Part shown: in pieces, positions 24,392 through 31,679 of the stretch
How positions within the stretch are numbered: the first letter of the stretch is position 1
Layout: each line of letters opens with the position of its first letter
From: JAPLST01 sp964397565
GTDB lineage: Bacteria; Auribacterota; UBA3054; JAPLST01
DNA: 45,423 nt
Reading direction: 5' to 3'
Assembly: GCA_964397565.1 (NCBI GenBank)
Contig: CAYNJC010000035.1
Span: forward strand, 1-45,423
Program-made: the position numbers and the translations under genes
The notes under the pieces: model-generated
The model's input: only the letters and a program-made list of their open reading frames with translations
What the model was told of the DNA's origin: nothing
Databases searched by the model: none

Positions 24392-24420
24392 TTGACTCCC
24401 CCGCCCACTTCCGCTATAGT
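24392..24420 (+). promoter_or_regulatory. Sigma70 promoter giving a likely leaderless transcript
   Basis: TTGACT (24392-24397), a 17-bp spacer and TATAGT (24415-24420). The ATG at 24427 is six bases after the -10, the same geometry as at trmH (207 to 214). There is no ribosome-binding site. Confidence 0.7.
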
Positions 24421-24426
24421 TTTACT

Positions 24427-25545
24427 ATGCCTGCTCGACCACATGACTATCGTTCCGTCTTGTGCCTGTGCCTTTCCGGCATCGGCGATGCGCTGACATT
24501 TACGCCGTTCGTGCAGACCTTGCATGCCGCACGGCCGGCATTGGCCATTGATGTGCTGGTCATGTTCCGCAGCGCCGCCGTGCTGTTTCAGACCAATCCG
24601 GCCGTGCGTGAGGTCCTGCTGGTGGACTTCCTCAAACAGCCTGGCTGGCGCTCGCTGCGCGAGATGCTGGCCGTGCGCCGGCACAAGTATGATGCCGTCG
24701 TCGCCGCCCTGCCGGCCAATCGCTGGGAATACAACCTGATCCAAATCCTTGCCGGCGGCCGGCGCATTGGTCATCGCTACTTGCATTTCGACCGCATCAA
24801 TCTGAATTTTCTCAAGCAGGATGCTGTCTACGAGGACGACCAGTTGCACGTCGTGGAGAAAAACTTGCAGTTGCTGCCATTCCTCGGCGTGGCGGTGCCG
24901 GCACAGCCGGCGGGGCTGCTCATGGCGCTTACCGATGATGACCGGCGTGTCGCGGATGCATGGTTGCAGGCACGCGCACTGGGGCAGCGCCGCTTGATCG
25001 GCCTGCATCCCGGCTCGGCCATGTTCAAGAATCACATCAACAAACGCTGGCCGGCCGCCGAGTTCGCCGCACTGGCGGCGCGCTGCGTGGATGAACTGGA
25101 TGCCGACCTTCTCGTTTTCGGCGAACCCGCTGAACAGCAATTGAAGGATGGCATTGTGCAGCGGGCCGCCCGGCCCGCACGGGTGCACGCGGTGGACAAC
25201 ACCACCCTGCGCCAAAGCGCCGCACTGATCAAGCACTGCACTGTGATGGTTACCAACGATTCGGCCTTGATGCACGTCGCCGCCGCGATGCACACGCCGG
25301 TTGTCGCCCTCTTTGCGTACACCAATCCGCGCGGCTTGTATCCATGGCAGGTGCCGCATCGGATTGTGCGCCACGATTTGCCCTGCAGTCCTTGTTTTTA
25401 CTACAGTCCCAAGCCGGCTGGCTGCCGCGTGCGCCTTGATTACGCTTGCATTCGCCACATCACGGTGCGCGAAGTTTTCGCGGCCGTGGTTGATCTGCTG
25501 CACGCGCCGCACAGCGAAGGGAACGCCGATCATCCGATCGGCTGA
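24427..25545 (+). CDS. Glycosyltransferase family 9 (heptosyltransferase-like)
   Basis: This second GT-B enzyme of the LPS heptosyltransferase family is 372 aa and divergent from the one at 22931-24010. The N-terminal CLSGIGDALTFTPFVQTL holds the acceptor-site Asp; GLHPGSAMFKNHINKRWPAAEFAAL opens the donor domain; MVTNDSALMHVAAAMHTPVVALFAYT is the donor motif. A Cys-rich end (LPCSPCFYYSPKPAGC) parallels the other copy, so the two belong to one subfamily. The start is fixed by the adjacent promoter; the transcript should be leaderless. It probably acts in lipopolysaccharide core assembly. Confidence 0.87.
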   Translation: MPARPHDYRSVLCLCLSGIGDALTFTPFVQTLHAARPALAIDVLVMFRSAAVLFQTNPAVREVLLVDFLKQPGWRSLREMLAVRRHKYDAVVAALPANRWEYNLIQILAGGRRIGHRYLHFDRINLNFLKQDAVYEDDQLHVVEKNLQLLPFLGVAVPAQPAGLLMALTDDDRRVADAWLQARALGQRRLIGLHPGSAMFKNHINKRWPAAEFAALAARCVDELDADLLVFGEPAEQQLKDGIVQRAARPARVHAVDNTTLRQSAALIKHCTVMVTNDSALMHVAAAMHTPVVALFAYTNPRGLYPWQVPHRIVRHDLPCSPCFYYSPKPAGCRVRLDYACIRHITVREVFAAVVDLLHAPHSEGNADHPIG

Positions 25546-25573
25546 AGGTAGCTGCGATCACCCGATCGCAGCT
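25525..25573 (+). repeat. Two tandem perfect hairpins across a stop codon
   Basis: GCCGATC-ATCC-GATCGGC (25525-25542) lies within the last codons of the glycosyltransferase gene. AGCTGCGATC-ACCC and its complement GATCGCAGCT (25550-25573) follow seven bases later. Both share the core CGATCAYCCGATCG, so one looks like a copy of the other with altered outer stem. The second may terminate the gene although no T-tract follows. Confidence 0.6.
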
Positions 25574-25872
25574 CCAGGTGGAAGACACCGCGCACAACCC
25601 CGCCGACAACTGCTCCAGCTCTGCAACCATACATTATCGTGTTGCACGAGAATTTAGCGGGATATGGAAATCCCGCATCCCTTCAGCGGCACGGGCGTGC
25701 CGCGCTCCCCTCGGTGCAGCTGCATTTGCTGGATGGAACCGGCTCCCATCCCGCCGCTGGCGGGACTGGCTGATGCCAGCAACTGCATTCGCCGGATTGA
25801 AGAAACTCTCAATCAACATTGTTTGTTGTTTGCAGACAGCAGCGCCATGCGGCCCTTGGCCGTATTCTAAAG
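25574..25872. other. Gene-free stretch with palindromes related to the MITE core
   Basis: I see no credible gene. The hairpin GCGGGAT (25657-25663) / ATCCCGC (25670-25676) and CCCGCC-GCT-GGCGGG (25750-25764) resemble the central palindromes of the MITE-like elements, followed by GACTGGCTGATGCCAGCAAC, but the terminal inverted repeats are absent. It looks like recombined remnants of that family. Confidence 0.4.
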
Positions 25873-25890
25873 TATCGCGCCGCGCGAGAA
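25873..25890. repeat. CG-NNN-CG hairpin, member 4
   Basis: TATCGCG-CCG-CGCGAGAA, one base different from members 1 and 5, leaving a five-pair perfect core around the CCG loop. It lies just upstream of the promoter of the FHA-domain gene. Confidence 0.55.
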
Positions 25891-25898
25891 TTTGCCGC

Positions 25899-25927
25899 TT
25901 GCATTACGACGCCGGTTTTGCTACATT
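25899..25927 (+). promoter_or_regulatory. Promoter of the FHA-domain gene
   Basis: TTGCAT (25899-25904), a 17-bp spacer and TACATT (25922-25927). The start would be near 25934, and AAGGA at 25941-25945 serves ATG 25954. The -35 box is identical to that of trmH. Confidence 0.55.
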
Positions 25928-25953
25928 TCTAGTACTACAACAAGGATTCATCT

Positions 25954-28900
25954 ATGCCCTTAGTGCGTTTGACCCTCAATCCCAACGAGGCCGACGAACA
26001 GCGTTTCGAGATCGCCGCGCGCTGCATCACCGTCGGCACGGCGGCGGACAACGATGTCTGTCTCGAACTGCCCGGCCTGTCCGCCCATCATTTCAAGCTG
26101 GAACGTCGCGAGCATGCGTGGCACTGCGTTGACTTGCGCAGTAAGCAGGGCACCTTCATCAGCGAACAGCGCATCACGGATCTCGTCGTTGCGCGCGGCA
26201 CCGTCCTGCACGCCGGTGAGATTTGCTTCCTCTTTGATGTCGTCGAGCAAGATGACGCAGCCGCCGAGGAAACCGTCTTCATGCCGGTGATCAGCGGCAC
26301 GCGCACGGACGTATCCGTCGTCGGCGCCGGCATCTGCTGGCGTTGTCACCAACCACTCGCACCCGGCACCGTTTTCTGCCCGGCCTGTGGCGCCGATCAG
26401 CGTGGCGCCTATATGCCCAGCACGTATGTCGCACCGATGGAAACGCCGCAAGCGCCGGGCGCCGGCCTGCTGCCGCTGGTCGCGCTCATTCTGAGTGTCC
26501 TCGGCCCGCTCGCGCTCTTCTTCGGCTGGCTGGCCGGGATTGTGCTCGGCTTTATTGCCATCAGCATTCTGCGCCGGCGCGGCGGCCATGCGCTCGATGC
26601 CCGCCGCGCACACATGGCCGTCTATGTCGGCTTTGGCTGGATGGTCGTCCTTGGCATGCTGATTGGCTGGTGGCTCTACGCCAGCGAGGCCACGCGCCGC
26701 ATCAGACGCAACGAAATCGCCGTCATCAGCCAACTGCGCGATGTCGCCTTGGCCCAGACCTACGCCAAGCTGGCCCTCACCTTTGATCGCGACGGCAATC
26801 TGGTCGGCGAGTTCGCCTCGTTGGCCGAGCTCGTCTCCAATGGCTATGGGCACGTCGAGCCGTCGCTGGCAACCAATCCTGAATGGTCCGGCTATCGCTT
26901 CAGCATGCCGTCTGCCGACGAAGCCGAGTTCACCTGTCTGGCCGAGCCCGCGCAATCCGGTTTCTCCGGCCGACGCGCGTTCCTCATCCGTAGTGACGGC
27001 TATGTCTATGAAGCCACGCCGCGCGGTGACGCACCGCTCAATCCGGCCGCTGACTTCCGCCGCCTCGATGCCCGCAACATTATTGATGAACACGCCGACG
27101 TGCTCGTGCGCGACCTGCATCGCATCGCCGCCGAAGCCCTGCGCAGCTCCTTGTTTGAAAAGGCGCAGCGGATCGTGCGCGGCGCGCGCGAACGCTTTCC
27201 CACTGCGCGTGAGACTGCTCAGCTCGACGCCATCGAGCAGCATGCCAATCCGTTCGTGGTCGAAATCAAGTCCATGGAATTGCTCGAGCAGGCTTCCAAC
27301 GCCTGCGCGCAAGGCCAGGTCCTGCGCGAAATTGAACTGCTGCAAACCGTGCGCGAACAATATCCCACCTTCAAAAATATCCACGACGTGGATGCGCGCC
27401 TGCGCCAGCGCCGCGATGCCTATGGCCAAGCGCTCGAACGCGCCGCCCAGGCATTGCTTGACAACGCCATCGCCTTCGATGTCCGCCTCCAGTTCGACAA
27501 CGCCGCCGCCACCTTCAACACGGTGGTCAACCAATATCCCACCACCGCCGCCGCCAAAGAAGCCCAGCGCCGCCTCGCCCTGCTGGCCGACCATAAGACA
27601 GATCGCGCCGCCGACGCGCTCATCCAGGAAACCTTCGCCCTCAATCTCGATACCGAGGCCGAAGCCATCGCCGCCCGCATTGACCAGTTGCTGCGGGCCT
27701 TCGCCCACATCGCCGTCGTCTCGCAATCCACCACGCGCCTGCAACGCTTGCAGGAACAGGCCGTCGCCCGCATTCACCTCGCGCAAGCCGGTGTCGCGCT
27801 CGCCTCAAACGATCTTGCGCGCGCCCTTGTCTGCTTCCGCGAAACCGATAAACGCGACCCGGCTGCCCTTGCGCCGGTCGCCTCCAACTTCGCGCGCGCA
27901 CTCCTCTTTGGCGTCAGTAATGCACTCGTCGCCGCCGATTTCCCCATGGCACTCGTCTACGCCGATCGTTACCAGGAATTGCGCATCGCACCCGAAGCCC
28001 TGCCACTCACCCAGATTGACACCATCCGCCTGCGCATGGCCGAGCAATGCGCGCAGCAAGGCGACGTCGCCCGCGCCATGCAGTACATCGCCGACCTCGG
28101 CGACCGCGTCCATACCGCACCCGCTTCCAGCTTCCTTGCCGGCAAAGTCTACCGCGCCGGCGGCGATTACGCCAACGCCGCTTTTTGCTTTCAACGCGTC
28201 GTCACTCAGGCTGCCTATGCCGCCGAGGCGCGCGCGCTCCTGCTCGAATCCGCCGCCAACGCCGCCGCCGCCGATGAACGCACGCTCTTTAGCGCCATCG
28301 CCGCCGACCTCGAGTGGGCCACCGCCACCCGCGCCCTCTCGCTCGCCATCCCCGGCGTCACTAATGCCCATGCCACCTCAACCTGGCAATCGGTCTGCAT
28401 TGACCTGGCCGATCTCGTGGACATGTCCTACGACTTGCTCACCTATTCCGGCGCCGAAGCCGATTTTTTTGTTGAAAAACAAAAGGCCCAGGACGAACTC
28501 AACGCCGCCCTTCGCCGCCTCCAGAAAATGTTGCGCGATTCGATGCGCTCCCAGCGCAAGGCCGGCCGCGCCGCCCGCGCCGTCGCCCAATGGTGGACGC
28601 TCTGCAGCGCGGTCATCAGCAATGCCCCCACTGCCGCCCTGTCGGACGATGCCCGCGCCCAAGCCGCCCTGGTCGCGCGCAAGCAGTACTATGCCACCGC
28701 TGCCGCCGCCCTGCTCGAACGCGCCGTCGGCGCCGACGTCGCGCTTAAGTCCGGCGTGCTGGCCGAATTAAACGCATTGATTAATCAACTGCAACAGCGG
28801 CGCCCCCTGCGCAACATCCTCGCCACCATGAAAAAATACATCGCCGACCAGCGCCCGGCTGAGTACAGCCGCAAAGCCCTCAGCGCCGTCGCCGAACTCA

Positions 28901-28959
28901 ACGGCGTCCAACTCGACGCCACCCGCCTCGGCGACGTCTTCTCGCATGCAACGCAATGA
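25954..28959 (+). CDS. FHA - zinc ribbon - membrane - pilin-like - helical-repeat protein
   Basis: This 1001-aa multidomain protein is one I do not recognise as a named family. In order: an FHA-like phosphothreonine-binding domain (about 1-98, with TVGTAADNDVCL, the SAHH of the usual SxxH site, and TFISEQRI); a zinc ribbon with Cys128/131/142/145 (CWRC...CPAC); two hydrophobic stretches (171-206 and 220-243, DUF4190-like); then RRNEIAVISQLRDVALAQ..., with SGYRFSM and SGRRAFLIRSDGYVYEA, the order seen in periplasmic pseudopilin-like domains of PVC bacteria; and from ~385 a long Ala/Arg-rich helical solenoid with TPR-like units. I infer a sensor or scaffold joining cytosolic Thr-phosphorylation to the envelope. 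No kinase gene adjoins it. Confidence 0.7.
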   Translation: MPLVRLTLNPNEADEQRFEIAARCITVGTAADNDVCLELPGLSAHHFKLERREHAWHCVDLRSKQGTFISEQRITDLVVARGTVLHAGEICFLFDVVEQDDAAAEETVFMPVISGTRTDVSVVGAGICWRCHQPLAPGTVFCPACGADQRGAYMPSTYVAPMETPQAPGAGLLPLVALILSVLGPLALFFGWLAGIVLGFIAISILRRRGGHALDARRAHMAVYVGFGWMVVLGMLIGWWLYASEATRRIRRNEIAVISQLRDVALAQTYAKLALTFDRDGNLVGEFASLAELVSNGYGHVEPSLATNPEWSGYRFSMPSADEAEFTCLAEPAQSGFSGRRAFLIRSDGYVYEATPRGDAPLNPAADFRRLDARNIIDEHADVLVRDLHRIAAEALRSSLFEKAQRIVRGARERFPTARETAQLDAIEQHANPFVVEIKSMELLEQASNACAQGQVLREIELLQTVREQYPTFKNIHDVDARLRQRRDAYGQALERAAQALLDNAIAFDVRLQFDNAAATFNTVVNQYPTTAAAKEAQRRLALLADHKTDRAADALIQETFALNLDTEAEAIAARIDQLLRAFAHIAVVSQSTTRLQRLQEQAVARIHLAQAGVALASNDLARALVCFRETDKRDPAALAPVASNFARALLFGVSNALVAADFPMALVYADRYQELRIAPEALPLTQIDTIRLRMAEQCAQQGDVARAMQYIADLGDRVHTAPASSFLAGKVYRAGGDYANAAFCFQRVVTQAAYAAEARALLLESAANAAAADERTLFSAIAADLEWATATRALSLAIPGVTNAHATSTWQSVCIDLADLVDMSYDLLTYSGAEADFFVEKQKAQDELNAALRRLQKMLRDSMRSQRKAGRAARAVAQWWTLCSAVISNAPTAALSDDARAQAALVARKQYYATAAAALLERAVGADVALKSGVLAELNALINQLQQRRPLRNILATMKKYIADQRPAEYSRKALSAVAELNGVQLDATRLGDVFSHATQ

Positions 28960-29055
28960 GTTCATCGTTCATCGTTCATCGTTCATCGTTCATCGTTCAT
29001 CGTTCATAGTCCATAGTTCATCATAAATTGTTAATTGTCAACTGTAAATCCTGCA
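28960..29055. repeat. Long degenerate 7-nt tandem repeat
   Basis: It starts the base after the preceding stop: GTTCATC repeated about six times, then GTTCATA, GTCCATA, GTTCATC, ATAAATT, GTTAATT, GTCAACT, GTAAATC, CTGCATT. The 7-nt register is kept for about 13 units although the last units share little with the first. It fills nearly the whole gap to the thioredoxin-like gene. Confidence 0.85.
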
Positions 29056-29065
29056 TTGGATTCCC

Positions 29066-29647
29066 ATGTCTCTCACGCCTTCCACCATGCTCGCGCTCGG
29101 CACACCCGCGCCGGCCTTTGCACTCCCCGATGTCATTTCGAGCAACACCATCACCTTGGATTGCCTCGCAGGCACACAAGCACTGGTCGTCATGTTCATC
29201 TGCCGGCATTGCCCCTACGTGGTGCACATCCAAGATGAACTCGCAAAACTTGGCCGGGACTACGCCGGCAAAAGCGTCGCCTTCGTCGCCATCAGCGCCA
29301 ATGACGCTGCCACCCATCCCGACGACGCACCCGCACAACTGAAAGAAATGGCAACGCGACTGGGCTTTCCGTTTCCGCTCTGTTACGACGAGCGCCAGAC
29401 GGTCGCCAAAGCCTATTCCGCCGCTTGCACGCCGGATTTCTTTGTTTTTGACGCCGCGCGCAGATTGGTGTATCGCGGCCAGCTCGACGGCAGCCGCCCC
29501 GGCAACACCATCCCGGTCAGCGGCCAAGACCTGCGCGCCGCCCTCAATGCCGTCCTCGCCAGCAAGCCGGTCAGCACCGCACAAACGCCCAGCATGGGCT
29601 GCAATATCAAATGGAAGCCGGGCAACGCGCCGGCCTATGCCCAGTAG
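29066..29647 (+). CDS. Thioredoxin-like (AhpC/TSA-type) protein
   Basis: This 193-aa protein has a redoxin fold of the AhpC/TSA/TlpA kind: LGTPAPAFALPDVISSN at the N-terminus, VVMFICRHCPYVVHIQDEL with Cys46-Arg-His-Cys49 as the redox pair, FVAISANDAATHPDDAPAQL, and the cis-Pro loop AACTPDFFVFD. The CRHCPYV motif marks a widespread subfamily of thioredoxin-fold oxidoreductases without experimental function. There is no signal peptide, so it is probably cytoplasmic. It is separated from its neighbours by repeats on both sides, which suggests a single-gene unit. Confidence 0.88.
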   Translation: MSLTPSTMLALGTPAPAFALPDVISSNTITLDCLAGTQALVVMFICRHCPYVVHIQDELAKLGRDYAGKSVAFVAISANDAATHPDDAPAQLKEMATRLGFPFPLCYDERQTVAKAYSAACTPDFFVFDAARRLVYRGQLDGSRPGNTIPVSGQDLRAALNAVLASKPVSTAQTPSMGCNIKWKPGNAPAYAQ

Positions 29648-29702
29648 CCCAGTAGCAAAGTAGCAAAGTAGCAAAGTAGCAAGGTGGCAAGGTGGCAAGG
29701 TG
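29644..29702. repeat. Degenerate 8-nt tandem repeat
   Basis: GTAGCCCA, GTAGCAAA (three times), GTAGCAAG, GTGGCAAG (twice), GTGCGG. Here the period is eight rather than seven, with gradual change along the array. It begins at the stop codon of the thioredoxin-like gene. Confidence 0.8.
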
Positions 29703-29770
29703 CGGCATTACATGTTCGTCACACGAACCAAGTTCTGTCGATTGCCGCTCGTCAGTAACTGCAATTGAAG

Positions 29771-29854
29771 AATGACGATCAACGATCGAAGAAGTACGAA
29801 GTAAAGCCCTGATCCCTTAAACTTTAAACCTTAGACCTAAAACTTATAACTTCT
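29771..29854. repeat. Degenerate 7-nt tandem repeat overlapping the end of coaX
   Basis: AATGACG, ATCAACG, ATCGAAG, AAGTACG, AAGTAAA, GCCCTGA, TCCCTTA, AACTTTA, AACCTTA, GACCTAA, AACTTAT, AACTTCT: twelve units in one register, each resembling its neighbour more than distant units. The last two reach over the stop codon (29844-29846) of coaX on the minus strand. Confidence 0.75.
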
Positions 29855-30698
29855 CTGCTATCAGCATCAGCCCGCGCAGGGTCAACAATCCATCCGCCGT
29901 CGCCGCCAGGCCCTGCGCGCGCAGAAATGCGCACAATTGCTCGGCACCGCCGCCGGTCACCACCACACTGCGCAGCGGCTCTCCCAGCGCCTGCACCACA
30001 TCCCGCACCAGCCCCGCCAGCGCCCACTGCACGCCACGCTGAATGCCAAACGCCAGCGCGCCGGCCGTGTCCCGCCCCGGCATCGCACTTCGACATTCCT
30101 TGTTCAATATTCGATATTTCTGCGTGGGAGATTGAGAAATTTTGCTGCTACCCTTTCTTCCATCCATCCACCCTTCCATCCCGCCATCGCTCCCTCGCGC
30201 CACCCGCACTTGCGCCGTGCCTTTCGCCAATGCCGCATATTGCAGTGCAACGCCCGGCAGAATCGCGCCGCCGACAAACGCGCCGCGCCGATCCACCACT
30301 TCCAGCGTCATCGCCGTGCCCACGTCAAGTGCGCACGCCGGTGCTTTGTGCAGCATATGCAAGGCCAGCGCGTTTGCCAGCCGATCCACTCCGGGCTCGA
30401 TCCGCGGCACCACCGCGAGCGGCATCCGCCGCGCAAAATCACGGTAGCGCGGCACGACAATCTTCGTGCGCGGATACAGCGACCGCGCCGCCGCCCGCAC
30501 CACCGCGGTCACGGCCGGCACGACGCTGCCAATGACCAGGGCGGATGGCTTGCCATAGCGGGCCAGTGCGCGCAGGGCCGCCAACGCCGGCGCCGCCCGC
30601 CGGCTGGTCGCGGTGACGCGGCACAAGGCAATTGCCGCGGGTGTCTCGCCCACCGCCCATTTTGTCTGTGAATTGCCAATGTCAATCAGAATCTTCAT
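29844..30698 (-). CDS. coaX: Type III pantothenate kinase with an internal insertion
   Basis: CoaX is a cytoplasmic kinase making 4'-phosphopantothenate, the first step of coenzyme A synthesis. In its 284 aa, the ASKHA phosphate-1 motif is LIDIGNSQTKWAV (4-16), VIGSVVP lies at 55-61, the catalytic/pantothenate site is EPGVDRLANALAL (101-113), and DVGTAMTLEVVD (125-136), GGAILPGV and VVTGGGAEQL complete the family set. Between TAQVRVAR and PGRDTAGALAFGI, about 38 extra residues (169-206) are present, low-complexity and Ser/Lys/Gly-rich, where CoaX normally has a short loop. The longer frame to 30845 lacks homology; ATG 30698 is the family start. The gene is probably functional, since every motif survives. 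Confidence 0.9.
   Translation of the reverse strand: MKILIDIGNSQTKWAVGETPAAIALCRVTATSRRAAPALAALRALARYGKPSALVIGSVVPAVTAVVRAAARSLYPRTKIVVPRYRDFARRMPLAVVPRIEPGVDRLANALALHMLHKAPACALDVGTAMTLEVVDRRGAFVGGAILPGVALQYAALAKGTAQVRVARGSDGGMEGWMDGRKGSSKISQSPTQKYRILNKECRSAMPGRDTAGALAFGIQRGVQWALAGLVRDVVQALGEPLRSVVVTGGGAEQLCAFLRAQGLAATADGLLTLRGLMLIAEKL
30081..30194 (-). repeat. In-frame low-complexity insertion inside coaX
   Basis: These 114 bases (38 codons) have no counterpart in the CoaX fold. The plus strand reads like the intergenic periodic repeats (TTCCATC, CATCCAC, CCTTCCA, TCCCGCC, ATCGCTC in steps of seven, and ATTCCTTG-TTCAATA-TTCGATA). They are AT-richer than the gene. I infer invasion of the coding frame by the local repeat type. 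Confidence 0.6.
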
Positions 30699-30717
30699 GC
30701 CTCTATGATACCAAATA

Positions 30718-30764
30718 CATTCTCGCGCCGCGCGAGAATGAGTAAACGAGCCGGCGCGGCTCGT
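30718..30764. repeat. Two adjacent CG-NNN-CG hairpins (members 5 and 7)
   Basis: The first (30718-30740) has arm CATTCTCGCG, loop CCG and perfect complement, containing the stem of member 1. The second (30746-30764) is ACGAGCCG-GCG-CGGCTCGT, perfect. They lie between the divergent coaX and the secreted-protein gene; the remaining ~170 bases up to the promoter at 30940 hold nothing I recognise. Confidence 0.75.
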
Positions 30765-30939
30765 CGGCACCCTTTCCGTTCTCCCCCCGGCGTGGTCTTG
30801 GTGGTGAATAGTGCCGGCGGCTGCTTGAAAGTCCCGTTGCCACATTTTCCAGCACTCAGCACGCCGCGTTCAACGTCTCTTTTCGGTTTCACAACCTATA
30901 TACCAGATGTATATCAGAGATGCATCAGCGTTGCATCCC

Positions 30940-30968
30940 TTGACAAATGCCGTTGATTGTGGTACACT
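30940..30968 (+). promoter_or_regulatory. Strong sigma70 promoter
   Basis: TTGACA (30940-30945), a 17-bp spacer and TACACT (30963-30968). Both boxes and the spacing are identical to the promoter at 34700-34728. Transcription would start near 30975, with a ~75-nt leader for the gene at 31051. Confidence 0.75.
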
Positions 30969-31050
30969 GTTCGTAACGATACGAATGTGATGGTTGCGGT
31001 TACCATTACGTCACTACAACTAACTCAGATTACCTCTCGAGGAGAATTGC

Positions 31051-31548
31051 ATGAAAAAGCTGTTTGTTCTCACCCTTGCGCTGCTCAGCCTGTGCACACT
31101 GTCCTACGCCGATCCATGGGCTCATCGCGATGCCGGCGGCGGACAGAATTTCGCTGTCACCAACGTACAGAACGGCACCAGCCTGACCATGTCCTATGAG
31201 TGGAATCAGCCGTCGTGGACTGCCAGTGACATCGGTTGGGGCACCAACGCCTCGGGCACGGGTTGGACGTGGCAGGATTGCCCATGGTGGGCCGATGGTG
31301 GTGGCAGTGACAAGCGCTGCCGCACAGATGTCGCCTTCAACACCAATGGCACAAATTACTATGCCTTCCGCCTCACCTACAGCGGCGGCACCTTCTATCT
31401 TTACGGAGATCAGGATGGTTGGGCGGATATTGCAGCTCAGACTACCCTTACGCCCACGCCCAATTCTTATGTGTACGTCATTCCCGAGGGCGGGATGATC
31501 GGCCTTCTGGTCGCCGGCTTCGGCTGGCTGTTTTGGCGCAAGCACTAA
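31051..31548 (+). CDS. Small secreted protein with PEP-CTERM-like anchor (1)
   Basis: This 165-residue protein of unknown function has an N-terminal signal peptide MKKLFVLTLALLSLCTLSYA (cleavage after YADP plausible). The Gly/Trp/Asn-rich body (GWGTNASGTGWTWQDCPWW) is likely beta-sheet. The C-terminus has the three-part layout of an exosortase sorting tag: VIPEGG, then a hydrophobic helix MIGLLVAGFGWLFW, then RKH. The usual motif reads PEP; here it is PEG. GAGGAG lies 8 bases before the start. No exosortase is in this window. It shares its signal peptide, ribosome site and tail with the next gene. Confidence 0.75.
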   Translation: MKKLFVLTLALLSLCTLSYADPWAHRDAGGGQNFAVTNVQNGTSLTMSYEWNQPSWTASDIGWGTNASGTGWTWQDCPWWADGGGSDKRCRTDVAFNTNGTNYYAFRLTYSGGTFYLYGDQDGWADIAAQTTLTPTPNSYVYVIPEGGMIGLLVAGFGWLFWRKH

Positions 31549-31560
31549 CACACGTGACGA

Positions 31561-31591
31561 CCGGCAATCGACCGCGTAGGTCGATTGCCGG
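31561..31591 (+). terminator. Perfect 13-bp hairpin between the two secreted-protein genes
   Basis: Arm CCGGCAATCGACC, loop GCGTA, exact complement. No T-tract follows, so it may be an attenuating or mRNA-stabilising hairpin rather than a full terminator, allowing unequal expression of the two genes. Confidence 0.55.
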
Positions 31592-31679
31592 CCGCCGTGC
31601 ATCGACTGATACGCATGTAGTAGTTTCAGTTGGCATTACGCGATCACCACCAACACAACCACCACTCGAGGAGAATCGT

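Noticed and set aside
24364..25533. 389-codon minus-strand frame
   Set aside because: Antisense to the glycosyltransferase at 24427-25545, which has a promoter and family motifs.
25960..27786. 608-codon minus-strand open frame opposite the FHA-domain gene
   Set aside because: It is antisense to a protein with recognisable domains; Gly/Ala/Val-rich translation without domains is the usual mirror of GC-rich codon use.
26663..28771. 702-codon plus-strand open frame inside the FHA-domain gene
   Set aside because: The translation is Pro/Ser/Arg-rich low complexity, a frame-shifted reading of Ala/Arg-rich codons; no start signal and no domain.
28960..29055. CRISPR-like repetitive array
   Set aside because: Units of seven bases with no spacers and no cas genes; it is a drifting short tandem repeat.
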